Source: Eutypa lata
Taxonomy: Eukaryota; Ascomycota; Sordariomycetes; Xylariales; Diatrypaceae
Assembly: GCA_022661535.1 (NCBI GenBank)
Contig: JAKULF010000011.1
Coordinates: forward strand, 186,001-250,000
Direction: 5' to 3'
Length of the DNA stretch: 64,000 nucleotides
The notes below the pieces were generated by a model. The model was not told the DNA's origin and did no database searches. It saw only the letters and a list, made by a program, of their open reading frames with translations. The translations under genes were made by a program, and so were the position numbers. This document shows positions 1-11,700 of the stretch, one piece after another. Positions within the stretch are counted from its first letter, which is position 1; each line of letters starts with the position of its first letter.

Positions 1-246
1 GCCCTAGCCGGCATCCAGGGCAGCGGCTGGGCGTGGCTGGTGAAGGACAAGACGACGGGCGCGCTGCAGGTGGTGACGCGCCCGAACCAGGACCCCGTCG
101 TCGGCAACCAGGCCCCGCTGCTGGGCATCGACGCCTGGGAGCACGCCTACTACCTGCAGTACCAGAACCGCAAGGCCGAGTACTTCAGCGCCATCTGGAA
201 CGTCATCAACTGGTCTACCGTGGCCAGCAGGCTGGAGAAGTCGTAA
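1..246 (+). CDS. Fe/Mn superoxide dismutase, C-terminal part (5' end outside window)
   Basis: Reading frame 1 is open from the first base to a TAA at 244-246 and gives the last 81 residues of a Fe/Mn-family superoxide dismutase, which converts superoxide to hydrogen peroxide and oxygen. The family signature [11 protein letters not shown] is present, with the Asp and His that are metal ligands in this family. The GSGWAWL segment upstream of it and the ending NVINW plus a short basic tail are also typical. The targeting end of the protein is missing, so a mitochondrial (SOD2) or cytosolic form cannot be told apart. Introns further upstream are outside the window. Mn rather than Fe is the usual metal in fungi; this is family knowledge, not visible here. 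Confidence 0.93.
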   Translation, partial: ALAGIQGSGWAWLVKDKTTGALQVVTRPNQDPVVGNQAPLLGIDAWEHAYYLQYQNRKAEYFSAIWNVINWSTVASRLEKS

Positions 247-1714
247 AAGACTTCTTATATAAACACAACAGGCCTTTCTTTACATACCATACCCTGCCTA
301 CCCCCTTCTTGTATGATATCACGAAGCCAGACAAGGGAAGAAGGCTAGATAGGACCCTTTAGCTGTAGATAATGGGACATGTGATTGATGAACAAAATTC
401 GAGATATTCCCTTTTCCAACGTTATAAGGAAGTGCTGGCTATACCCGAGAGCCTTTGCCTAAGCTTTCCTGGCAAACAGAGTCTACTCTAGTCTGAGAGT
501 CCGGGTTGATTGAAAGTCTGGTTGGGTCCGGTCTCGCTAATTGTCTGGTTTAACTAAGAGCTCGGCTAGTCTAACTAAGCTATACTCTCGACATAACATT
601 ATAATCCTAGATATTATTAAGAAGGAAGGAAACACATGCTTTTGAGTCGAGATAGTAGGGGTTACAGGAAACGTACTAGACGAGTAGGTATGTAGAATCA
701 GTCTAGTGACACCCATCTCATCATTTGACTTCAAGATCACATGCCCAGGTAGGTATGCCTAACGTAATATTCGAATACAGGATAAGCTTCGACTTGCTTG
801 GGTTGAAACGAGCGAGTGATGCGCATTCCGTTGGGGTTACTTTCAGCGATTGATCTAGCTTGATCCCCCCTTAGTAAGATAGAATAGTGGTAACTTATGG
901 ATGTTACTACTACATGCATAATCAAACTGATTGGATGGCTGGCTGATGATCATTCATTTCTATAAAAAAAACCGGCCTATGTGCGTAGCTGTCAACTACA
1001 ATGACATTAGAAGGAAATGTTAGGTAAGACTCGCCAGGCTAAGCTCAAGCAAGTATAGAGATATATACACATGATATATTTGTAAACTCCTAGCTCCAAG
1101 TATAGAACGGAAGCTCCCGTGTGAATCAGACCCCCTACGTCGTAGCTGGGGGGGGTGGTGAGGGAGACACCACCTCAGCTCCAACATCCCAATTCAGCAG
1201 AAGTAGTCGAGAAATTAAGTCTGTCACTCAAGGGACTGGTGTTTCTCCGGAGGCTCTCACATTTCTTGAGCAAGATAATACAGCGTATATGTCGTATCCG
1301 CTTCACATATACCAAACATGACCACGCACGTTATGATTTATAGTCCTGGCCCGCGATCCATTCCCCGGAGAGCAATCTAGCTTGTAGAGTAACAATAACA
1401 TTAACAACAACATGGGGTATCTATATATCTATCTATCTATCTATTTATTATAAACACCTTTCATCCATCTATGTATGTTACCTCCTCCCAATGAGGACTC
1501 CATCTGTTATACAAATGCCTAGGCAAGTAAGCTCAACCTCATACACATACATGGTATCTATATACCTAGGTAGTTAGGCATAACAGACACGTCCATCAAA
1601 TACCGTTATTTATGTATGTATTCATCCCAATGATCCATTTATACAGACAACACAGACGATACAACGTCTATCCCCCCTCCCCTTCTTCTCCCCTTCCCCT
1701 CAACCCCCTTCCCC
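247..1714. other. Intergenic, no gene seen
   Basis: AT-rich spacer between the convergent SOD and WD40 genes, presumably holding both 3' UTRs. Short frames on both strands lack family resemblance or splice partners. It holds a TATC run near 1423-1446 and several TACC/TAGG motifs. No tRNA-like boxes seen. Confidence 0.6.
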
Positions 1715-4002
1715 TCAACCATCCTCCTCCTCACCCCTCCTCACCCCAAACGAACAAACCAGAACATTACTCTGCACGCCCACGAACAGACTAGGGATCT
1801 CATCCCGCGGGAAAGCGCCAAACTGCAGCGCCTGGATGGGCCCGCGCGCCGAGCGCACGCGGTCGAAGTCGGGGGCCCTCAGCCGATTGCCCGTGCGCAG
1901 CGAGTAGAGGGCGACGGTCCCGTCGTCGTGGGCGGCCGCCGCGATACCCGAGCCTGAGCCAGACGCCAGGTCGATGTCAAGGCCGATGTCGACGTGGGCG
2001 CGGTTGCGGTACTGTGGGAAGGTGAGGAGGGGGAGGGCCGCCGTGCTACCACCACTACCACCTCCACTACCACTATTGTTGAAGTTCCGGGCCGAAGAAA
2101 AGGAAGACTTATTATGATTCTCCTTATTCTTATTCTTATTCTTATTGTTGTTGCTATTGTTAGAAACAGCAAGCGTAGAAGAAGCAGCACCAGAAGAAGA
2201 GGAAGAAGGAGAAGAACTCCGACCCCCGAGAAACCGCAAATCAAACAAGGCCAACCGGTCCCGCAGTCCCGCGACCAGAACCTGCCACTCATTCACAGAC
2301 CTGACATGAGTGATGGGGCTCGGAGCCCTCGCCGGCACAACCACGTCCCACGTGCCGGGTCTGAGCCGGTAATCCGCGACGTACAGCTTCCCGGGCCGGC
2401 CCCCGAAGAACAGGACGTCGCCGCTGTCGCGGCCGCGCTGGTAGTCGAGCGCGAAGACGTCTGTGTATGGGTTGTGAAGCTCCTTGGGCGAAGAAAATGA
2501 AGAAGAGGAGGAGTATGTGGAGGAGGAGGATGGGGAAGAGGGGCGCTGCTGGGGCGTTAACCACGTCCGGTAGCTGCCGTCTGCTACCCATCGCACTACG
2601 CCCCGGTTCGTGCCGATCGCGCATATGTCGTGCGAGTTGGCTGACGGGCCGGGTACCACTGCGTTTGCTTGGTGGTCGGTGTGTTGCGGGTCGCCGCGTG
2701 TGTTGATGCGTCTGTAGGTTGAGTTGTAGGTGCCTGTAGTTATGTTTTAGTACTTTGTTAATTCAGTGTGCTTTTAGGGGGTCGGGGCGGGGTGAGGGAT
2801 ACGTCAGAACGCACCTTGTCCTAGAAGCCATCTGGGTCTGGTATTGGTGGTATCCTCCGTCTCTGCCACCTTCGGAGAGAACGTCCACATCACGACGTCC
2901 TGGCCGGGACTCCGGGACGTGATGAGGACCTGGTTGCTTGGCTGGTGGAACTTTATGTCCGAGATCTGGGGTATGTCCAGCTCGTGATAAGGGGCGACAC
3001 CTGTTATTAAGACTTTTAGCAACATTGGACGGACTATAGGTAGCTATAGGATACGAAAATAATAATAATTGAAATGATCCCCGTAATAGACAAAATCACA
3101 TGGAACTTCATATATGTTTTATGAGGTGATAGAGGAGGTAGGGGGGGGGCGTTGATTACTTACGGGCTCCAGGGGTTTTGTAATGCGCTAACAATCGACG
3201 ATGGACACTGCATTTTTAGAAAGTAGTCAGCGAAGACACCTCAACTGTATTCGGCAGCGGCCTGGTGTAGTTACTTACTAACCACGTTGGTCCCGGGGAA
3301 CATAGCTAGATATGACGGAACGCTCATCGGTGGCTATAGGTAGGTTAGTAAGTAGTTGGTCAACAACGACCGTCCCATCCATAACAATCAATATTTAGGG
3401 ATCATAACTAGCTAGATAGTTGGCAAGCATGGGGGCAGACAGGAAGACTCACTCGCAAACGCAACGCACAGATCCGTATTCCGGTCCTGGCCATCAACAT
3501 ACATATGCCTGACGTTCGAAGAGGAAGACCAGCGGGCGTCCTTCAGGGGCAGCATGCCCCTATCGGCCAAGCCGTCGGCGAAGGCAGCAGCAGCCGAGGT
3601 GACCTTTCCAAGAAGCCGCGGGTGGTGGTGGTGGCCGCCGCCGCCGAACAGCTCGCGATCCAGGAAGCCGCCCATCAGGGAGTGCTGGAGGACCTTGGCG
3701 CGCGCGACGCGGCGCTTGTCCAGCGTCATGCGGCGGACGGCCCGGGCGGCCTCCTCGTCCTCGAGCCGGCGCTTCTTGACGTTGTCGGCGGACCAGGCGG
3801 CGCTGCTCGGCGCCGTGCTGTTCTTCTCGATCTTGAAGTACTTCTTCTTCTCTTCGTCTAGATGAATGCGAAGAAGGGAACAGGGTTGATTAGTTAACAT
3901 GTACCTCTACGTATGAATACACTCTCTCAGTAGCAGCTTTAAATAAATAAAAACCAACAATAACGTACCGTAGAAATATCCCGGGATATTTAATGTTGCC
4001 AT
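1715..4002 (-). CDS. DCAF4-like WD40 repeat protein, 4 exons
   Basis: Spliced model, complement of 3969-4002, 3453-3857, 2815-3000 and 1715-2733, giving 547 residues with exact frame closure (all junctions phase 1). The start reads MATLNIPGYFYDEEKKKYF, the 'PGYYYDxxxxRYFKI' N-terminus known from DCAF4/WDR21 proteins, substrate receptors of CUL4-DDB1 ubiquitin ligases. The C-terminal 340 residues contain beta-propeller-like blades (for example GDVLFFGGRPGKLYVADYR and HDDGTVALYSLRTGNRLRA). Between blades lies a low-complexity insert of Ser, Asn and Lys encoded by AAT/AAC/AAG repeats (about 2090-2220). The third junction spans an unusually long intron (3001-3452, 452 nt), so a missed exon is possible. 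The ligase role is inferred from the family only. Confidence 0.62.
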
Positions 4003-4731
4003 CTTGGCGAGTCCGAAGAAAGCGACTTCTTCCCTTCCTTAATGAACAATGGCGAAAGACAGGGGCAACACCTGCCAACACACGAACGTTAAGTATCTTG
4101 TTTATCAACTCTAAATGTCATGGGAATTTTGTGAGGACTTATATCCAATTTCCTTCTTAGAATGTACTCTTCTGACTAAAGCAACTCAACTTTACTGACA
4201 AACTACGAATTTAGGAAAGATATTGCATATGATTTAGCGTAGTTAGATCCATATTCAATGAAAATCATGAATTTCCCGTTCCTTAACAGTAAATATGCAC
4301 TTAAAAGGACAGGTTCAAGAATAACTGGACATCACGTGCTACGGATTGGGCTATCGCAGATAGTGGAAGGCATGCATTAACACAGGAGCAAACTTGATAC
4401 CAATTACGTTACAAGACACATCACTATATAAATGTTCATACGAGGGTATTTGGTATAGATTTTACTTTCTATTTTTTGTATTAGTCTATATGACGCGTAC
4501 GTAGGCTCCAATTGACTAGACCGCAGTCTGCCACGTCCCTAACACACACCATACCCACGATTAATGAGCAGGCGACTGAAATCATTCAGTGTACATAAAG
4601 GAAAAATGGGTGACGGTTAGCAACCCGTATAAACCGTTGAAGTATGTACCATGACGAAGGAACTGCTCCGCGGTGGTGCTGACTAGCGATTACGTGCCGA
4701 GACAGTCCTGTCACATTAGGCCGAGACTCCT
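4003..4731. other. Intergenic between WD40 gene and PMA1
   Basis: About 730 bp between the PMA1 stop and the WD40 gene start. Both genes are on the minus strand, so it holds the PMA1 3' UTR and the promoter of the WD40 gene. No additional coding frame is convincing. Confidence 0.6.
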
Positions 4732-7695
4732 TTATTGGGACTTCTCGTGCTGGGTAGAGACACGCTGGAGGGAGACAACTGAAGAGAATGTTAGTGAACT
4801 GTGAATAGAGTACGTTTAGGGACATCAAAAACTTACCAAAGTCTTCAAGCGATCTCTGCTTCTGGTTGCCCTTAGGCGACTTGCCGTGCATCAGGTTGTC
4901 GAAGCCAACGCTATCCTGGAGAAGGTAGTAGACACCGCCCATGATGCAGAAGACACCGAAGGAGAAGATCCAGATACGGACAACAGTGACGATGTGAGTA
5001 AGCTGGCTGTTCTCGAACCAACCCCAGATACAGAAGCAAGTGGCGAGGATATCGACGACCAAGATGGCGCCAGTGAGCTGCCACGAGGGAATCGATGACC
5101 AGAAGGGACCGTTGGCACGGGTAATGAAGATAAGCCAGTTCTCCGTCAGGGAAACTTGGAGGAAAACAATCTCGTCCAAGTTACCGTTGTTCTGGGCAAT
5201 ACCACCAGTGACGTAGTGACCATCCTCACCGACACCACCAGCGTACAGGGTGGTGACAGTAATCCAAGTACCAACAGCGAGGACAACACCGAGAAGGACG
5301 GACATACCCCAGAGCTTGGGCAGGTTCCACTTCACAGGGCTCATCGAGTAAGGTGCGTTATCGTAGGCAATAGCCAGAGTAGCAACATCAGCGAAGATAG
5401 CGATGAACACGACGAGCTCGATGTTGAGGGAGCGGTTCAAGATAGCAATCCAAAGACCGAGGTAGATCTCCAAGTGAAGGGACAGAGCGATACGGTAGAC
5501 AACGTACGCGTACATACGGTGGAAAATCTGACGAGAAGTCTTGAGAGCATCAATAATGGCGCCAAGACCAGGGGCAAGGAAGACAATATCAGCAGCAGAT
5601 CGGGCAGCATCAGAGGCACCCTCGACAGCAATACCAGTATCAGCCTTCTTCAGAGACGGGGCATCGTTGACACCATCACCAGTCATGGCAACGAGGTAAC
5701 CACGCTGTTGCAGGATCTCGACGACGTTGTACTTGTGTTGGGGGAAGACCTCAGCGAAACCATCAGCAGCCTCGACGAAATCGTAAACCTCGGAACCGGG
5801 CATGTCACCACCGCCACCAAGACCAAGACGCTCAGCATTGTAGACGTTGGTACCGAGACCGAGTTGACGAGAAGTTTCACGAGCAATACCGACAGCGTCA
5901 CCAGTAAGCATCTTAATAGAGAGACCGAGACGCTTGGCTTCGTTGATGGTGCGGGCAGTATCGTGACGAGGGGGGTCAGAGCAAGGCATTATACCAAGGA
6001 TTTCCCAGGCACCCTCACCACGCTTGCGGGCAACACCAAGAGAGCGGAAACCACGGGTAGCGAACTCAGCAACCTTGTTCTTGTAGTCTTGGTCGATCTG
6101 CTCGGGGATGGGGTGGTCCTCCTCGACGGTCTTGAGAACGAACAGAGGGGCACCCTTGACACAGGTGATGCGCTCACCCTGGGGAGACTCGACAACAGCA
6201 GTGACCTTCTTGGAGACAGGGTCGAAGGGGAAGAAATCCTTGACAATGTACTTGGACAAGACACCCTTGGCACGCGGGTAGTAGCGGAGAGACTTGAGGA
6301 AAGCCTTGTCGATGGCATCCATACCCTTCTTCTTGCGGGAAGCAGCGAGACAGGCAGTAAGCATCAGATCCTCAGGGTCAACACCAGCGACGGTGTAAGG
6401 CTCAGCGAGGGAGAGCTTGTTCTTGGTCAAAGTACCAGTCTTGTCAGAGCAGAGAATCTCGACACCAGCCAGGGACTCAATGGCGGACAGCTTCTGGACG
6501 ATAGCCTTCTTCTTGGCAAGGTAAGCGGCACCGACAGCCATGGTGGTAGTGACGACGGCAGGCAGACCAACGGGCACACCGACGATAGTAATGGCGAGGG
6601 TGAAACGGAGGATGTCGACAATGGGTAGAGAGCGGTAGAAGGAAGAAATCCAGACAACCAAGAGGGTGAAGATGACGAGAATCAGGAGAACAGTTCCGAT
6701 ACCGTTCAGCACCTCCGTGAAGTGACCAGATCCGCCGGAAGCTTGGTTGACGAGAGCAGCAGCGCGACCGACGAAAGTGTTGTCACCGGTGGCACTAACA
6801 ACCATGAAGGCCTCACCACGCTTGACGGCAGACGAAGCGTAACATTGGTCACTCTTGTGCTTGTCGACAGCGAGGGACTCACCAGTGATGGCAGACTGAT
6901 CAACCTGTAGGAAAGCATCCTCGGTGACGATTCGGCCATCAGCAGGAATGATAGTACCTTCCTCAATCTGGAGAATATCGCCGGGAACAACCTGGGGGGC
7001 CTCAATCTCCTTAAGGGTACCGTCACGGAGGACGACAGCCTTGAGAGCAAGAGTCTTCTTCAACTCGTCGACAATAGAACCAGCCTGGAATTCCTGAATG
7101 AAACCGACAGCGGCGTTGAGCAGAAGCAGACCGCAGATGACACCGAAATCGACCCAATCTTCTAAACCGGCAGCAAGGACGGCAGCAGCCTCCATGACGA
7201 ACTGGATAGGACCGACGAAGAAACCCTGATAATGGTTAGTACATTGGTAGCAGCAGATACACGACACGCCAAGGTATACTCACGAAGAACTTGAGAATCA
7301 GGTTCTCCTTCTCTTCCTTCATTTGGTTAAGACCGTACTTGCGACGACGGTTCGCAACCTCACCTAGTAGATAGTGTTAGTATATTCGCAGAGAGGGGAG
7401 GACGATGACACCCACTCTCTGTTAAACCAACTCGTGTGTCGGTCTGCAACATCTCTTCGGGAACCACACGGCCGGTAGCCGGGGAAACTTCTCCTTCCTC
7501 CTCTTCATCAAAGCCGTGGCCATCCTGGGATTCGAGATCCTCAATCAGGGCGTCGATATCCTCATCTTCGTCCTCCTCCTCAGTCTTAGGCTTGGTGGCA
7601 GGAGCCTCGGCATGGTGGCCATCCTTCTCATTGAAATCGCCAGACTCGATGTTCGTGTTTAACGCCGGAGCGCCGGCGGGTTGAGACTCGGCCAT
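4732..7695 (-). CDS. pma1: Plasma-membrane H+-transporting P-type ATPase
   Basis: Proton pump that hydrolyses ATP to export H+ and energise nutrient uptake at the plasma membrane. Exons on the complement: 7416-7695, 7284-7363, 4837-7225 and 4732-4778, totalling 2796 nt and 931 residues, close to the fungal norm of about 920. Visible P-type landmarks are TGES (actuator), CSDKTGTLT with the phosphorylated Asp, KGAP (ATP binding) and [14 protein letters not shown]. The acidic N-terminus ([19 protein letters not shown]) and the last-exon tail, which ends in [14 protein letters not shown] and a short basic end, match the autoinhibitory C-terminus of the Neurospora type. The tail is on a separate 47-nt exon; reading through its intron would replace the regulatory tail. 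Strong codon bias fits very high expression. The loop near 5190-5240 ([19 protein letters not shown]) is longer than I recall for Neurospora. Confidence 0.97.
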
Positions 7696-8692
7696 GACGG
7701 CAAGTGGGATTAATAGCAGGGGAGCTCTATTGTTGTAGCAGGAAAAATGATTAATTAAGGATAGAGTGTATCGAGTAGCTTAGATTGTCGCTTTTATGGC
7801 GAGGTGGAGAGGATTATGTCAGAACACGGTAAGGAATTTGTTTGGAATGCTGATATATGTTGCGTGACTTAATACAATCAGAATTAGGGTCTGTTTGTCT
7901 GGGTATTTCCGACGAACAGATGAGCCAAGTCAAGAGAAAAAACCTTGAATCAAGGTTTAACTTAGGACGAGGTCAAGGTGAGAGGGGGGGAAGAGGGGAG
8001 AGAATTGACGGGCTAGGCACCACGGAAGACGTCTAGGAAAATCGACAAGTCGAACGGACGAGTCTCTCACGTGGTGAAGAAGGAAAGGAAAAGAAAAAGC
8101 GCGTCGGGATTTCAGCAGTGGACGATGGGCTTTTATTATTCGATCCTTGCTAACACCTCGGCGACGAGCTAGAGAACCCAGAGAGCGAGACTTGTTTTTT
8201 TTTTCACTCATTAGGAGGTACAGTACCTAACCTACCCTTCGTAACTCGTTCCCGCTAAACCATATTCACCAATTGACATGCATACATATTCTGTATCTTA
8301 TTGTCATGTATCTAATGTGTGAGTTCGCTATAGGCATGTACATCCTGGGGAGACCGAAACAACGCGAAGAATAAGAACTGGAGAAAGGTTTCCCATGCAG
8401 CCGTGGTATCTGTGGGTCTTCGAATGGCAAGGTTAGACCCACATTGCATCTGAGTACTGTACGTACCAAGCTATCCTAGCCAGGCTAGCGCGATGGAAAT
8501 GCACAATTGAAGCTAGTAACGACCCATATCATCCGTCATCCATGGGCTTAAGGACCCACGGGAAGAATATCTACCAGCCTTCCTACTGCTTGCTACTGCG
8601 AGGTGGCTGCTGGTGCTTCTGCTGGCTGCATTCAATCTTGCAGCGACCATCCCAGCGACCCGATACCCTGTACCTAGTCTCAATTCCTACAG

Positions 8693-8715
8693 GTATGTAT
8701 GTATGTATGTATGTA
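8693..8715. repeat. GTAT tetranucleotide microsatellite
   Basis: Five to six uninterrupted GTAT units in non-coding DNA. Confidence 0.85.
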
Positions 8716-11700
8716 GCAACCGACCAACGGTATCTACCTTTCCTGCTGTACTGTACTGTATCTAAACACTGTTGGTGTCATCTGCCTTCGCACGGTCTCA
8801 TTTCTCTCAGTCAGCACGCATGGACTACACAAACACGGTTAAGATCAAGAATTAAGCACCGAGTAGCTACGACTGTAGTAACAAATAACATTCAATACAG
8901 CTACATAGAACTTTGATATCTATGAGGTCTGTGGAATGTGTGTTTTTAGCATACACTTTTGACTTTCCTCAGAGCCAGCATCATTGCGCCTTTTTCTTTT
9001 TAAGTCTAAATGGTCCATACTTCAACTAACTATGTAACTAGATCTTTAAACTCCGGAACACTACCGAAAAGTACCTTTTTGGTTCTGCAGAGCGTGATTA
9101 AAATAGAGCCTCGGTTTCTTACTTCTCTCTCCCTGCCTACATATGTCTACATGTAGTAGTAGCTATCTCCTTTCTCCTTTGCGCATGTAGTAATCTATGA
9201 GGCAACTACAGAAATATCCACATAGTTCAGTTTCTGGTCCATATTGTCGCATTTATTAGTCAGGTACAGGAAACTCTCAGTTACTATTTCCCTAGTCTAG
9301 TCGTCTTAAAGCGGAACTAAACACATCAAACTGACTAGCCAAATGTATCTCGATATTCGGCCGCGAGATGTTAATGTGACCCTAACTCACGTTTGTTGTT
9401 GCTCACTGGCTGACCGGCAAAGGAATTCCACTGCACACAGTATGAGCTGTGACATGGTGCCCCACTCGGTCTCATTTCAGTAAAGTATCCATCGGCATCC
9501 CCCCTTGAGCGAATACCGCTGCATGTACTAAACTGCGTAGGTACATTTCCCCAGTTTCAATCTGCGTTATTTTTTCCCCCGTTCGATGGATTGGCCGTAC
9601 GTGCTACGCAACATCGGCCAGTTCTCTGGTCTATAACGACTTCTTATCCAAAATACGCGTTTCTTAAGCTGTAGCTATGTAGACCCTTTCCAATTGTCCA
9701 AATTTTGCGCTTTAAATTGCTTGATAAGTTGCTTTTAAAGCTATTAAGAAGCGTTTAAGCTGTTGTTTTGATCTCCTTACAAAAGTAAAGGAATCCACAT
9801 TTCGTTTCCTAGGACCCTGGGCTCACTACGAAGCTTGTCCTCCGGTCAGACCAATCAGTTACGTCCTTTGTGGGGACTTTCTTTTGTATACAGTCCTAAT
9901 CATTTCGCACTGTGGATATGTGAATGCCTCACTTCACCCTTCACCTGCAAATACTACCTCATCTAGGAACGTCGGGTCTAGTTACTTCGTACTAAGAAAT
10001 GTCTGTGCTGCTCCCGCTGTGTCCTCTTGCTTTTTGGCGTTGTTTGGTCTCTTCATCTTATCTGCAGGCAAGCAAGCAAGCAAGCCTGACTCGGACAATA
10101 AAGCCGATAACGAAAAGTCCTCGCTGTTGCGCTGCGCTATGGTTCGCACCTTCGTTTCGTATATCGTTAATCGCGAATGCGCGTATTTAATTCAAGTCTA
10201 GAACTGAGCCATTTTCAATTGTCAATAGCGATAATAATAGATGCTGTTTGAGTACAGTACATATTCAGGTAGTTACTCACCTGCTTAGTAAATTCATTTA
10301 AATCTGAGGTATCTTGGCTACCAACCTATAGCATGTACTATATCTATTGGTTGCTGATCTTATCCTATCATATTCCCCTTATTCTATTCGATGCAACAAC
10401 TCTTTTAGGATCTATAGTTCCAAGAACCACTAATCAGGATCCAATCGTACATCATGTACTACAGTAGTGTTTGTATTCATACCCTGTTACCTTATTAGCC
10501 TCCACAGACGGTTGTTCATCTTCATCTTCATCTCCTTCCTTCAAGCGCTCTCTTAACCATTCTTGGTCTTGGCGCCGTATATCGACAAGAATATACTCCC
10601 TCGTAGATTATTATTACCGTTCCGCAAAATGAAGTTTCGCCGGTGTCTAAGATTGTACATACGTCTGTAATAACCAAGGGTCATGCAGTTACTTGCCTCG
10701 TATGGAAATCCTCAAAGAGCCACTTCAATTACTTCATCCTCCTGCGCTGTTGCTGTGTGCGTAACGTAATGTGGCTTACTCAAAATACGTCATTTGAGCT
10801 ATCAAAACTTCAAAACTCCCGCAAAGTCTCCTCCATGGTCCATGCAAGCCATGCCCAGAGGCTACCATCAAATGATCACACGGCCTCTATCCGTAGCCCT
10901 ATCAACGTTGAGAGATTTCCAGTGTAACCCTGGGGCCCAAAGGGACCCCAATTGGACACTCCTCCTGCTTTTCCCACCTCCACAGAATTCCTCACGCTTC
11001 CCCACGACGGGCTCTGCAGGCGGGTTAGGAGAGAAAAAATCGGTGAAAATTACCTTTGCCTCCCGGCCCTAAGCTCGGCCTACCTATTCGTCTCGGTATA
11101 GCCGGCTTCTCCGCGCGCGTGCTAGACGCAATTTTTTCGCCTTTTTCGACTCGAATTTTTTTTATGTTATTCCCGCATCAATAAGGAGGTCCCTTTATTT
11201 TGGGCCTTCATGTGCTCACCAAAAATTCCCCATACATTCATACGAAATACACAAATCAAACCAGTCCTATAGCCACTATGATCTACATATGCTAAGTCTG
11301 GTGCCAAGTAGCTTTTTTCTATCTGTTATCAAAGGCATTTCGTACCGTTCTTACGTATGCCAACAGCTACTCCGATAGAGCAAAATGCCTCACTTATCAT
11401 ATATCTCATTCGACGACAACGGCGGCTGTGTACACGATATAGGCGAGACATGTATTTTTCCAGTCGCAAGTTAGATACATATGTAATAAGTAATTTAGAC
11501 GTAATAAGTTAACTACATACCTGCCAAGGTTCGCTAGGACTTCTTCCTTTTGGTTAATTTGAAACATGGCTATCTTGCCATATTCAACTCCGGTTCTACG
11601 AGCCGGTGGCAGGTCTTTGAAACGATATGATCCCGACTATATCGACTTTTAACGGCGGTCTCTCACAGCACAGACGCGCACCTAGTTAAAGTAACTAGGG

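Noticed and set aside
3164..3207. Possible extra exon in the long intron of the WD40 gene
   Set aside because: It has good GTAAGT and AG borders, but in the phase set by the neighbouring exons it contains a stop.
5156..6628. 490-residue open frame on the plus strand
   Set aside because: It is the antisense shadow of PMA1, whose strong codon bias keeps the opposite strand open. Its composition (Thr, Asp, Gly-rich without motifs) is not protein-like.
8542..10927. Several 90-124-residue frames (8542-8916, 9884-10201, 10643-10927)
   Set aside because: Cys/Ser-rich translations of AT-rich spacer, overlapping simple repeats, with no splice partners or family resemblance.
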